Source of the DNA: Setomelanomma holmii
Taxonomy: Eukaryota > Ascomycota > Dothideomycetes > Pleosporales > Phaeosphaeriaceae
Direction of reading: 5' to 3'
NCBI GenBank assembly: GCA_010015745.1
Contig: ML978193.1
Location: 124,001-188,000, forward strand
Length of the DNA stretch: 64,000 nt
Part shown: positions 1-11,594 of the stretch, in pieces
How the letters are laid out: the number at the start of each line of letters is the position of its first letter
Numbering within the stretch: the first letter of the stretch is position 1
Translations under genes and position numbers: made by a program
The notes under the pieces: model-generated
What the model saw: the letters and a program-made list of their open reading frames with translations, nothing else
Databases searched by the model: none
Told to the model about the DNA's origin: nothing

Positions 1-1487
1 GTCCATTCGCCTCGGCCCTTACAACAACTGCACTACCACAGTATACTAATCACCACCATCACCTCTACCACCACTTTCTCCTTAGCCCATCCCACCCAAG
101 TCTAGTATACCCTGCCCTCTCCAAAGAAGATGGACAGGTCCCCCCTTCCCCAACCATCCAGTATCCATCCGCGTACCTGCAGCTAACAAATAACGTGGCC
201 GTCCGGCCCTGACAAGCTCTCTTTTGACCGCCTTTTCATGCACGCACGCTTCGCTTCGAGCCGAGGCGTCTAGTCTCAACACAGCTTTTTAAGCCCACAA
301 GCTCAGTCAGGTACAGCGGAGAAATGCGCAAAATTATTTGTCGATGTGCGGTGAAGAATGTAGAGTGGCGGTGGGTAGGCGTGTAGATAATTCAGGGTTG
401 CGGGAGGGAGGGAAGTGGAGTTGGAGTGTAGGGATGGGCTTGAGAGTGTTTGTTGGGGATTACACCGTCTGTTCGGTAGAAGTCTGGATCTTCCCGTCTG
501 TTCATTGGGACTTATGGTAAGGTTCATCGGAGTCGGATCGAAATCGACTTTTGGCTCAACCGCGGGAATCGTTGTTGATTCTACATCTGCACCTGCTTTC
601 AAAACTATCAAAACAAGCAATGGAGACCATCTAGCATGACGGCTCAGACATTACAGGAATAGGTGAATTTGAGCAATGATGTAAGCGTCAAGGGTACAAG
701 ACTGATTTCGTGAATGCGCAAAAACGTTCAAATATTACTTGGGCGCGGTTCATAGAAAGAGCATGGAAGAAAGCGCCGCCAAGAATGAAGTCTCCGCCAG
801 GAAGTGTGACATGATCGATCATGTGCCAGATGAAGGAAGAGAGCTCCAAGTCCTCAACCATCATTGAGAGATCAGGAGTGCCGCAGGCTGAATACGACTT
901 AAGGCTCACGTTTTGATGCATCGCAAGTAGTGGAGCCAAACGGATATACAGGAGGGTCATTGGAACCCACTGCCGGGTTCTTGATACGACATGGATTTGC
1001 ATGTCGTTTGTTCAATCGTCATCACATGTCCAAAAATCGCCTGTGTCCTTGGAGTAAGGTGAATCTGTTGAGGCAACTGTGGTGTAGTCGGATCATATAT
1101 GTTCAAAGCGATTTGCTCTCAAAATCAGGTTTGACCTATTCGGAACCCACCTTGCTTCATCGTGTGGCTCAAGAAGTAGTAGGTTGGTTATGCAAGGCAA
1201 CGAGGTCTGTAACAGCGTTCCAAGGCCAAGATACTTCCGGTTGTGATTGTATTTGTCGCCTCGAGAAAATCGATCTGACCGGTCTGCCCAAGGATGAGGA
1301 GTACAATGGTAATGTCGCATAGTCTTATAGCCTCGGGTACGTAAGGATCGCTCCCAGTGATCGGTTGTTATCGTCCATGGCCAAGTGCTACACGAGTCCA
1401 AATCGCGGGTGTTCCCTAAACAACATGCACTTCGTCGAAGTGTCACGCATATGACATTTATTCCTCATCAAACACAAATGGCCTCAT
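1..1487. other. No gene recognised
   Basis: Only short unsupported reading frames occur here, including a 130-codon frame on + (930-1322) overlapped by a 117-codon frame on -. Neither shows a motif, a plausible exon partner or a biased composition. The right part is the 3' flank of the regulator that ends at 1488. Confidence 0.5.
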
Positions 1488-3505
1488 TTACTCTCTTGTC
1501 CAATGTGCCTTCAAATCCTCAGCCCTCCACTTCGTTCCCCACCCCGTCTCCCTCTCAATCCTCTCGTACAATTCTAGGACCGCCTCTCGCTCCCTATCCT
1601 CGCTCAACAACTGTCCTGCGATCCATAACGGCTGTATCGAATTGTTCCATGCACCATGGTGGTGATTGCTCGTCGATATTGCGCAGACCTGGTGCGCATG
1701 CCATAGTATGATATTTGATTCAGGGCTGAGGTTGATGCTCGAGGGCTTGTGGCGCAGCATGAGTATGCAAGCCGTATGATAGAGCTGGTTACCGGAAATG
1801 GCGGCGGGATTGCTGTAGAGAACTAGTGGGAACGGCTTCAAGGGAACGGTAGTGGACGAGATTGGATGCATTTCTGGTGGGCGGGTGTTGCACCAGTCGT
1901 CAATTGAAGACCAAAGTATACTCCATTGGCCTGTGAAATCTTCGTATGCAAGCCCATTGGCGCTGCTTGTTGTAACGTTACCATATCTGGCAAGTTGTGG
2001 TTGAAGGGCGAGGAGATCCAGGACTTGCGCGCACAGATATACTGCATCACAAGCGTAGGCATCGAAGCTGACTCTTGCTTCGACTCGATTGGCCGGAGTG
2101 TCAGAGTCGGTGTCCCCCAGCCAGTGAGTAATCGGTATGAGCGTTTTCTCCGAAGCAATGAGCCCACCGCAAACATCCATGCGGGAAAAGCACCAGAAGA
2201 GTGCTTGATTGACACCTCCTGAATTGCCATGAATACCAACAGCTTGGATTAGATTTGCACACCCATCAAGATGATGACGCCACGCTTTAGCCGAGCTGCT
2301 CGACATTTCAAGCACACAGAGAACCACACATGTGGCAAGGACAGGTGTGCTTCGTGCGTGAAGTTCAGGCAGTACCAGCTGTATAGCTTTCTGATAGAGT
2401 GATAAGCTCTTTTCCGTATGTATACTTTGGCTTTTGCGCTCCAGCTGACGCGCAGATAAGGCGAGCATGGAGTAGCGCAAATGGTCGTGGGAGCGTGCCA
2501 TGATTGGCAAAACATGCTGGAAGTGTCTGTCGCTGTCGAACTTGTCTAGCCACGGAGCTATCTCGTCGATCCAGTTCTTCCATAATTCGAATTCCGCAGC
2601 TTCCGAGAGAGCGACTTTTGAAGATTGCAAGAGCGCGGTACTTTTTAGCAGAGTATCGAGAGGAGTAGTAGCTCGTTCTGCACCGAGGAGTACATTTTGG
2701 TCAGCATTAACGCGTACGGGCAGATCAGATTCCTGCAGATATGGATCGGCTGCAGGCGTAGTGTGCCGGGTTGTGCCTGCCGATCTGATCTCGTACATGA
2801 GGTGACTCCGAAGTGTGGCATGAGCGTCAAGGTATGCTGAATCGGGGAGGAACACACTATCGTCATAGTTCAATGTAGCATTCGAAATGTCCCAGAACGA
2901 ATGAAGATTTCCCGTTGTCGGCAGGGTGGTGCACACGCTGGTGGGGTCTACTTGCGAAAGAGGTGTATGTGGTGTATGTTGCTTGACCTGGGATGGGCCA
3001 GATGACGGACTCCTCAGGTTCGCTGAATTCTGCTGAACAGAATTGAACTGAGTCTGATGACCTTGTTCGTCCTGCGGAAACGATGCTGTCGTCCTGGATG
3101 GTCCGTCAGATGTCTCTAGAGTGTTGTCAACATGGTCAAACTGGTGGTAGTCGCGAATGATCTCCGAAGTTATATCCTTGATCTCAAATCGAATAGGCTT
3201 TGCACCAAAATGTCTTCTGGCTTGTGTCGGTGGCTGTTCTGTGACGGGCCTAATCGTATTCGCATTCCGGAATATGACGCGCGAGCCCCATGTGCAATTA
3301 TCGCCACGATCTCTGCAGCGGCCACACGATGGTTTGACTTCATCGCATTTGCGTCGCTTTCTTTTACAATTCAAGCACCTGAGAGACATGTAAGTATGGA
3401 TTGCCACCCGGATGAAGTCTTCAAATCATCGATAGGTGGAACTAACCCATGCCTGGTTCTTGCCGTTTTAGTGCGTTGGTTCTCAGTTGCGACAGCTTCC
3501 GCCAT
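1488..3505 (-). CDS. Zn2Cys6 fungal transcription factor
   Basis: Two exons, 3505-3447 and 3378-1488, joined across a 68-nt GTTAGT...CTCAG intron, give 649 aa. The first exon encodes MAEAVATENQRTKTARTRH and the junction codon is Gly20, which completes the usual run 'RTRHGCLNCKRKRRKCDE'. The binuclear zinc cluster uses Cys21, 24, 31, 38, 41 and 48 (CX2CX6CX6CX2CX6C). The middle is low in complexity. The rest (about residues 250-640) resembles the 'fungal specific transcription factor domain' of the PF11951 type, for example the segment with LPELHARSTPVLATCVVLCVLEM. The expected role is a nuclear, sequence-specific regulator; its target genes cannot be read from the sequence. An ATG at 3407 lies inside the intron and would replace the residues before the cluster, so the upstream exon is preferred. 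No pathway cluster surrounds it. Confidence 0.88.
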
Positions 3506-6135
3506 AGTCGAGTGTGGGAGTGGGAATATCTTCGTTGCATTGTTGCTGTTATTGCATGCAGCTGCAGTACGGGAGGGAAGAAGTCTTCGGGAGCCGGACG
3601 CTGTCACTAGTGCGAGGGCTTTGTGGAGACCCCGCAATCCAGCTCAATGCCGAAGGCACATCCGTTGAAGATACTACTCGAAGTCACAAAAGCTGGTGAC
3701 CTTGATCACGTATGCATCAACGGAGTCAAGATCAGAACTACAAGATACATTGCTATAAAACATGGGAAAGCTTTGCCTCTTTGGGCTTCCCAGAACTCCT
3801 CAGAGGCAGGACATGGAGCTACTTCGTGATGTCAGTATGCGTTTTCGAATGAACGTCAGGCATGGACAAGACGGATGAGGGAAGGATTCAGTTCTCCAAG
3901 GTGATTGTTTCTTCATTGTAGTTCAGTAAGAACACAGCGAGTCATTGTGTTCATCAGACGACAGGGGAAAGGGGCATGGGATCGAGGTGACGTACCAGAT
4001 TGTACAAAGTCAATGTGCAAAGGGTTGCGATGAGATACTAGGTTCGAAATGGTCAGCTGGTGCACATCGAATAAGTTTGCCTCATCGAGTCGAGAAGAGT
4101 GGAAGGACAAGCCCATCAAGGATCAGTCTGCGAAGGATTAGCGGAGATCAGATAGCTGTGCAAGTGCATTAAACGTACCTCATTAAATCAGATTTGTTTT
4201 GGTGATCAGGACGACGGACGCTCGTTACAACGCCGCCATTCACACAGTGTGAATATCAATGTATCATCATATAGAGATGGACCGCCTGTGATGAAATGTG
4301 GATATGCCGTACCTGCGAACACAATCAGCCCAAGATCTATGAATTCGACGGCGGAATGAACGCGTGTTCGAGGGCAATCAGTGATGCTGTATCAACAAGT
4401 ACTTCTTTTTCGGACACCCGCAGGTTTGTACGCCTGCTTTTGATGGGTGCCTTCCAAGGAGTACGATCTGTCCGCCCGGCGCATCAAGGGTATCATCAGG
4501 AGAGGAGGGATGTTCGAGCGACGTAGCGCGAAGGCGAAGGGACGTCCTGTACCTGGGAACACATCGTCAGTGACTAGCTCGCGAGATGATCATGCGAAAC
4601 GTCGAGATGTGGTAGCAGGTCAGACAAGGCTGAAACTAATCGTAGACAGTGTCGACATTATATATTCAGGTCGAGGAATGCCTTTCCGTGTCGTAATATC
4701 ATCACTCTGCTGGGGGATTGTTGGTGCTGAAGGTGAGGATAGCCGTACCTTTATATGAGAAGAGCGAGCTGGGAGCTTCAATGAAAGCGGAAAGCTAGTC
4801 TACAGAGCTGTTAGCGGCGTGCTACATGATTGCGCTGATCGAGCTGTAGTGCGATAGAATGCATCATTGTAATTCTAGAGTTGTGTAGTCCTTCACGGTG
4901 CTGTAGGAGTTGGATTGTTGTATATAATAATCATCTGCAAGGACGGAGGTATTGGGGAGCTTACCTGTGGCGCGCATTTCGCGTGCAAACAGAGTTAGTG
5001 AGACATCAGCTTGCAGACCGTGTCGCGCACATAATAGGTGCGAATGACGAGCAATGCTGAAGGTGTTGTTGAACAAAGTTACAGAGCTCCAGAAAATTTA
5101 GCTTGGGTATTCGCCGGTGCGACCATTTTGCCGTAGCGCCGCTTATGTAATCCATAATCACTCGATGGTGCGAGCAGCCACCACAAAGAGCAAGCATTCC
5201 TATGGTTTGATAGCACGAATGTTCATTGATCGCGGCAGTAAATAGAACTTTGACATCTGTCGTATCGTTTCCTATGCAACCAAGACTACGCACCTTGACA
5301 TAGTACTAGCGATACTGGACATTCATCGCGATGGTGCTTCACTAGTATGCACAACACAGAATAGAGTGGTAACTTCGTTGACGAGACCGAGAGCATTGAG
5401 ACAGGACGGCCAGGCACTCTCCTTGCATGCTTGATGGCAGGAGAATGATTGTTGAGCTACTTGACATTGTCCCTACATGTTAAGAGCGGATCAAGAGTGC
5501 ACTCCTAAGTCCCGGAGCTTGACATCTCGGCTGCCAAGTTGTGGGACCGGTCAAATGCAGAGGCTCACGACTGAGCAGTGAGGTGAAAGGATGTGTGAAA
5601 CAAAGCAGCTTCCTTTTGGGTAGCTACAAGCTTTGCACTGAAGAAGCCTAGTAATGATATGGGCAATCTAATGAACAAGAAGATCGAATAGAATAGAAGA
5701 CGCTCCGCTCCTCCAAATGGTATCATCCTCGTCATCCCAGGCACCGATGCGTGCGCCCCAAATCGTGCACATCGTCCTTCATCAATACCTAGGAACAGTC
5801 TGTCCGTATATTCGACTCTGGACGCGCACATTCTGCCGTCAAGCCCATCTCCAGTATGATACATTATTAAGGTATTGAAACAAGGGTATGTAAGGACGTG
5901 AAAGAGAAGAAAAGGGCTGGCACGTCTTCGTGCCGGAGCGTGTATGTGTGCGTGCCAAGAATGCCATGCAGATCGTCAAAACATAAGACATGTCGAGCAA
6001 TGCGGCAGAAAGGTCAAGGTGTATCGGGGTATGTAACGTTCCTTCCCAGTGCGCCGGAAAGTAGCAGAATGGTAAAGAAGGTACATGAAGGTTGAAGGTG
6101 GGTATACCGTAGTGGTAGTGTAAAAGCGGTGTGGC
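3506..6135. other. Intergenic, no gene supported; short repeated motif
   Basis: About 2.6 kb between the regulator start and the end of the kinesin gene. All frames are short and I could not join any into a convincing gene. A 15-base motif GTACCTGSGAACACA occurs at 4309-4323 and 4549-4563, exactly 240 bases apart, and related GCCGTACCT strings occur near 4307 and 4741. This could be a worn duplication or chance. Confidence 0.4.
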
Positions 6136-9100
6136 CTAGAAGCAGTTGAGAGTGCCTTTCTTCTTGCCCTTCTTGTTGGCATCGTTGAGCGCCTGCATGC
6201 GAGCCTCGAGGTGAGCACGTTCGGCTTCAACGCGTAGACGAGCGTTGCGCTCCTCCTCGACAGCTTGGAGGGAATGGCGAGCGGCGCTGCGCTCTTTGCG
6301 CATAATATTGAGCTCATCCTCGAGATTAGCGCACTTCTTCTTGAATGCATCCAAGTCGGCCTTGTTCTTTGTGCTGGAAGCCTCAAGATCTGTCAAAGCA
6401 TCCTCAAGAGTCGCTGTCAGCTGCTTCTCAGCAAACAAGTGCTTCTCAATGGTACGGATGCGTGCCTCCTGGTCTTCGACTAGCTGAGCGTGAGCAATGT
6501 CCTTGCTCTGATGTCGTGAGGTGGGTGGCGATGGACCATTTGTCTGTGTTGGTGGAGGGCTGCCAGGAGGCAGAGGTGGCAGAGGTATAGCGGGCGGCGG
6601 AGATGGCAAGGATGTATGAGCAGTGCTCTTGCGCGCGTTGGAGTTGTTTGAGTTGGACCGCTGTAGATCTTCTCGAGGATCAATAGATCCGCGATTGGAA
6701 TTGCGTTTCGCATCTAGGAGTTGAGACTAATGAAGTTAGCGCTACGTCGGTTCAATGAAACCTTTTTCTCTTACCTCAAGGAGTGCAATCTTAATACGGG
6801 ACTCTTCCACTTCCTTCGAAAGCGACTCGCTGTGTACAATGGCGTCCTGGAGCTCTCGACTGCGCTCAGTTTGGAGAGCGGAAAGTCGGTTGTTGGCCGC
6901 CTCGTGTTGATCCCAGTTCTGATTGAGTTGCTCCTCGAGTTCTTCAACGAGCCTGGCGCTTCTGCGCTCCTTCTCGCTCACAGTCTCGAGCTCCTTGAGA
7001 GTCTCAGCGTTGATCAACTCGAACTCCTTCAGGTTGCCCTTGAGTGTGCTGATAGTCCCTGTAGCTTCCGAGAGTTCTTGTCTCGCTGTCTGGAGCTCAG
7101 TGATGGCCTCTTCCATTCGTGCGCCGATGGTCTTGCGCTCGTTGATCAGTGACTCAATGTGAGATTGTACCTTGTTTACGTCCGTCTCTTGCCCCAGGGC
7201 AGAGGATAAATTCTGGAGCAGAGAGTCCATTTCACTTCGAGCCTTTGACAGATCAGCTTCCAGCGAAGATGCAGAGGCGCTCGAAGTATTGAGCTCATTT
7301 GTCAGTCTGTCGAGCTCAGCGGCGTGGGATTGCAACATGGAGTCCAGACCCCGCTGATGAACGTCGATGGCAGCCTTGTGTTCCTCAATCTGTCTTTCAA
7401 GATTGGAGACAAGGGAGCGATGGGTTTCGAGCTCTTTCTCAGTGAGTACTCGTGCTTCTGCGTCCTCCTCGACCTGCTTGATGATATTGGCGTGGGAACC
7501 TTCGAGTTCAGCGAGACGCGCTGCATTGCTGCCTGCGGTAGCCCTGTGCTCATCAACCTGAGCCTGTAGACCAGCGACGAGATCAGCGTGTTTCGCCCTT
7601 TCTTGTTCCAGGGTGGTTTGAGCTTCTACACCTTGCCTCTCCTCCAGCTCTGCCAAACGAGCTACGTGACTGATCTCGAGTTGCTTCTGGGCTGATTCGA
7701 GCTGCTCAACCTTTTCAAGATGGCGCTTCTCCACGGCCCTCGCGGCTTCGATGGCTTCAACATGCTTCGACCGCCATAGCGCGGCCTCATCGGAGAGGGT
7801 AGTGAGCTCTTCGGCGCGACCAGCTTCGGACCCTTCTGACAGCCCGCGAGTGAGGACAGCTTGTCGTGCAGAGCTAGCCTCATCAATCGAGTCGGGGACC
7901 CGGGTCGAGGCCTTGAGTCGGCTGATCTCTTCTTGGAGTTCAAGCTCTCGTTGGCTGTGAGAGTCCTTGAGCTCCTTGATGTGATCCTCGTTTTGCTTCA
8001 TCTGATCTTGCATGGTCGCAACAACCGAGATGTCAAGAGGTGACGATGCTTTCAAGCTGGACCGCTCTCTGGTCAGGCCGCTGATCAGAGTCATCTTGCC
8101 CTCCATCTCCTTCCTGACAGAGGCAACCTCAGCCTCGAGCTCCTGGACGCGTTCCGACTTCGTGTGCAGCTCGGACATTATGGTATTCAGGTTGACCTCG
8201 AAATTCTGAATAGAGTCGGGCTCCTCCTCGAAAGTCTCGAGAGCCATGTTACGAAGGGAGGCGAAGGCACGGTTCGACCGGTCGTTCGCAAGAACAGCCT
8301 GGCTCGACTTACGGCGGATCATGTGTACTGAAGGTGAGCTCGGGCGTGTCATCTGAGCCTTCGTCACCTCCGATTTGAGCTCTTCCACGTAATCTTGTAT
8401 GTCTTGGTGCTCCTCCTGTAGTTCAGCATAGCTGCGCTGGAGCTCGTCGAGACGCTCTTCCTTCTCTGAATTCAGGAGCTTCAGTGCTTCAAGCTCACGA
8501 GCTAGTTGTATCTCTGTGTGAGAGACCGATTGCACCGCTTGTTCGTGACCCGCATCTCTTTCGTCATCTGGTACGAGGTCTTCACCAGATTCTGCTGAAG
8601 ATAGTTCCGCAGAGAGCGTACGCGAGGATGACAGTTGTCCATCCCCTGCTTTGAGTCCATTTTGCCCTTCGTGGTCTAAAAAAGACGTTGGTCGGGACGA
8701 TGGTGCCGACGGTGGTTGACGATGGCGCGACTCATCCACGGTATCTTGGAGAGCAGCCAGGGTACGCAATGCCTCCTGGTACTTGCTAGCTAGCCTCTCG
8801 TAGTCTTGCAGGGTACCCTCGTGCTCAACGCGCAAGTCAAAAAGCTCTTGCGTGACAGAGTCGAGTTTATCATGGACGAATCGAGACTGCGCAGGGCTGC
8901 TGGGCTCTTCCAAGGGGGTGCCGTTAGACAAGTTGTTGACAGGAGTAGTCCTTCCATCGACAGCGGCCTCCACCTTCTTGGCTTCCTCTGCAGTGGCCGA
9001 AGCTGCGCCGGCTGTGGCGGGTCGTTCGCTGTCAGGCTCTTCGGCAATCATATCAACGCTGGTACTGAAGTGGTGCATCTTCTCGCTCGAGGGGCGATGC

Positions 9101-11594
9101 TCCAACTGAGGTCGCTTCTCGATGAAGGGATCACTCTCGGTTCTGGAGTGGCCATTGACTAGAGCTTCTTCATTCTTCGCATCCGTTTGACGCATGCTGT
9201 CGAGCTCATAGAGGAGGTTGTCGAGTTTGCCAATGCTACGCTGTCGCTCCACAACATGCTTGAGGCGTTCAATTTCTCTAGTCATGATTTCGACTTCTTG
9301 TTCGTTTTCTGCAAGACGCTCCTCGAGGGTTGAAATGTACTCTTCGCAGCTGGACTCGTTCTCACGCGCCTTTTGTAGCTTCTCGCGTAGATCAGAGATT
9401 GTGTTGTCGTTCTTCTCGATGCCGTTTGCAGAGCTATCGATCTGATGCTCCAGAGACTTGACGTATTCCTCGTTGCTGGCATCACGGTCCGTTGCCTTCT
9501 GGATGCGGGCCTGGAGCTGCTGGTTCTGACTTTCAAGAATGGCAATGCGAGTCTCTTTCTCAAGCAGATCGCTCTCGTGAGAGGATAACGTCGTGCGCGT
9601 GTTGGAAAGAGAAGATTCCAAGGACTGTATCGTCTTCTCATACTCGAGTACGACTGATTCGACGGCCTCAGCGAATGAGTTGGACCGCTTCAGCCGCTCA
9701 AGTGCAGAGTCACCAATGGCTTCCTTGAGCATAGGTGTGTCCGCATCCTCGTTGTCTCGTGCCTTCGTAATTTCAGTGATCAGCTTGGCGTGACGGGTGC
9801 TCAGAGCAGTATAGTTCTCCTGGACGTCGAGGAGTTGGTTCTGGAGTTCCATCTCGCGCTCATTTTGGCGTTCGCTACGTTCCTGTGGACTCGCCTTCTT
9901 CCTATCTGTGCGCTCCGACAGTCGAATCTGATCCCGTAGGAACTGGATCTCAGCCCGCAGGCGATCGATAGAGGCTTGTTTGTCGCTATCATCGTGTACT
10001 TGCTGAATCTGTGGCTTGACCTGAATAGCCCGGGCGCGTTGAGCATATTGTACGGTGTTTAGTGTTTCGCTCAGATGGAAATCTGCTGGGTTAACACACG
10101 CGATCATGTATGTGATAGCGTTGCCGCCAAGCGAATCCTGTAGAAGGCGAGTAAGCCTCGAGTCGCGGTATGAGACGTAAGATCCACTAGAGCGTGATGA
10201 CAGCTGCGAGATGACCTTGCCTAAACTAGCCAGTCCGGCATTGATGGAAATTCCCTCCTTGGCCCGCTCGCCCTGAGCCTGTGTGTTCTTCAGCCTCTCA
10301 CTTCCCGCAAGATCAACGAAATGAAGTTTGCTGTCGACCGTAATCCAATTGTCGCTCGAGCCAGACATCATCTCGATTGGGACGGAGCGTCGTTTTTCAC
10401 GAGTCGTGAGAGCAGCCGAGGATGTCTTCTTCTGCACCAAGTTCAAGCTGAAGACAGCATGTGAGCGGGAGGATTTGGCGTTGACGGCTGTCGCGTCGGT
10501 CTGTCGAATCGCGGATCCGAAGTTGAGCGCACTCAGGAGGTCGTCCACCGAGTTGATGCTCATTTGCGTAAGACCGGTGAGCAGAATGCGGTTGTCGCGA
10601 TCTTCGCGAATGTTTACCGGGGGTCGTTCGTGGAGGGGTGTGTTTTCTGGAAGGAGCAGGTCGCGCAGCTGCTCATTGTAGATCTGGAACAGTCAGCATC
10701 TTCTGTGTGCTTGAACTGCAAATGCCTCACCTCTACGTATGTAGCCTTCAGCTGCCAGTTCTTATTGGCGCCCGACTTGTTCGCGAAGCTCTGCATTCCG
10801 AAGCCAGAGGAGCGGGACGGGGCACGGATGCCGGACCCAGACGCCCGAATGCTGGGTCCATCTAGCTTCTCGAAGAGGGTCGCAGCAGCGCGAGGGATGA
10901 TGCCTGTGTCTGGAATTAGAATTTTTGAAACTACCGCAGCTCGGTCCGGTACACACCCATAATCTCGGCATCGCTTTGCTCCCGTGGGCCAGTAGTACCC
11001 ATGGTGTACGACTTGCCAGCGCCAGACTGTCCGTATGCGAGGATGGAGACATTGTAGCCCTGGACGAAGGAGTTGACGCTGTCCACAACGTAGTCGTAGA
11101 CGCCTTCCTGGTCGATGTCCTCGCCGAAGACGCGGTCGAAAATGAAGACCTTCCTGCCGCCGGATCCGTCTACGGCCAGACTGGAGGGCGACGTTACGTG
11201 GCATGTGGGCGCGCGAAATCGCTGGGGGATGAGCTCGAAACCAGCGTCGCCAGGCTTAAGTAGAGGGCGCACGCGAACAGCTGGAGTAGTCTATAGTCAG
11301 AACATGAGATAACGCGGGGAATGGGCTGCGCGCATAGAGTAGAGACGTACCGACTTTGACTGCAGTCTTGCTGCTTTCTTCATCAGAGGCCCTGCTGCCC
11401 CCGCCGTGCTTGCTGCTCATACTCAGGCGACTGGAGCTGCGGTTCGAGCGTATCATGGCGCTCATGGGCCTCGGCACACCCACGCTGGGCGGCGACGCGG
11501 GTGGTGATACAGTGGCAGCCATTGTTTGCGGCGACGGCGGCGCCGTTGTTTGCGGAGGGGTGGTGCGCGCAGTCGGCTGCAGTGGTGTTGTCAA
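6136..11594 (-). CDS. Kinesin motor protein with long coiled-coil tail (kinesin-4/KIF4-KIF21-like)
   Basis: Five exons: 11594-11351, 11280-10957, 10903-10731, 10683-6775, 6726-6136 (introns of 70, 53, 47 and 48 nt), 1746 aa. The N-terminal motor is rebuilt exactly at the joins: 'VKVAVRVRPLLKPGD', 'AEIMGIIPRAAATLFEKL', 'ATYVEIYNEQLRDLLLPEN'. The P-loop GQSGAGKS is near residues 165-172, switch I NAKSSRSH near 315 and switch II DLAGSE near 371, so the ATPase and microtubule-binding core looks complete. From about residue 450 to the end the protein is mostly heptad-rich coiled coil broken by Ser/Pro/Glu linkers, ending in a Pro-rich patch, another coiled coil and a basic KKGKKKG tail. An N-terminal motor with a very long coiled coil and 'GIIPRA' fits kinesin-4 best; the subfamily is an inference. 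It should be a plus-end-directed motor or microtubule-dynamics regulator in the cytoplasm or spindle. Confidence 0.93.

Noticed and set aside
930..1322. 130-codon frame on +
   Set aside because: Overlaps a frame of similar length on -, with no motif or splice context.
6721..9800. Many 60-145 codon frames on + across the kinesin gene
   Set aside because: Antisense shadows of the long coiled-coil exon, rich in Ser and Leu from the reverse of Glu and Lys codons.
10614..11204. 196-codon minus-strand frame (10614-11204) across the kinesin motor exons
   Set aside because: Runs through introns and uses the wrong phase in the motor exons; the spliced model restores the known motor motifs.
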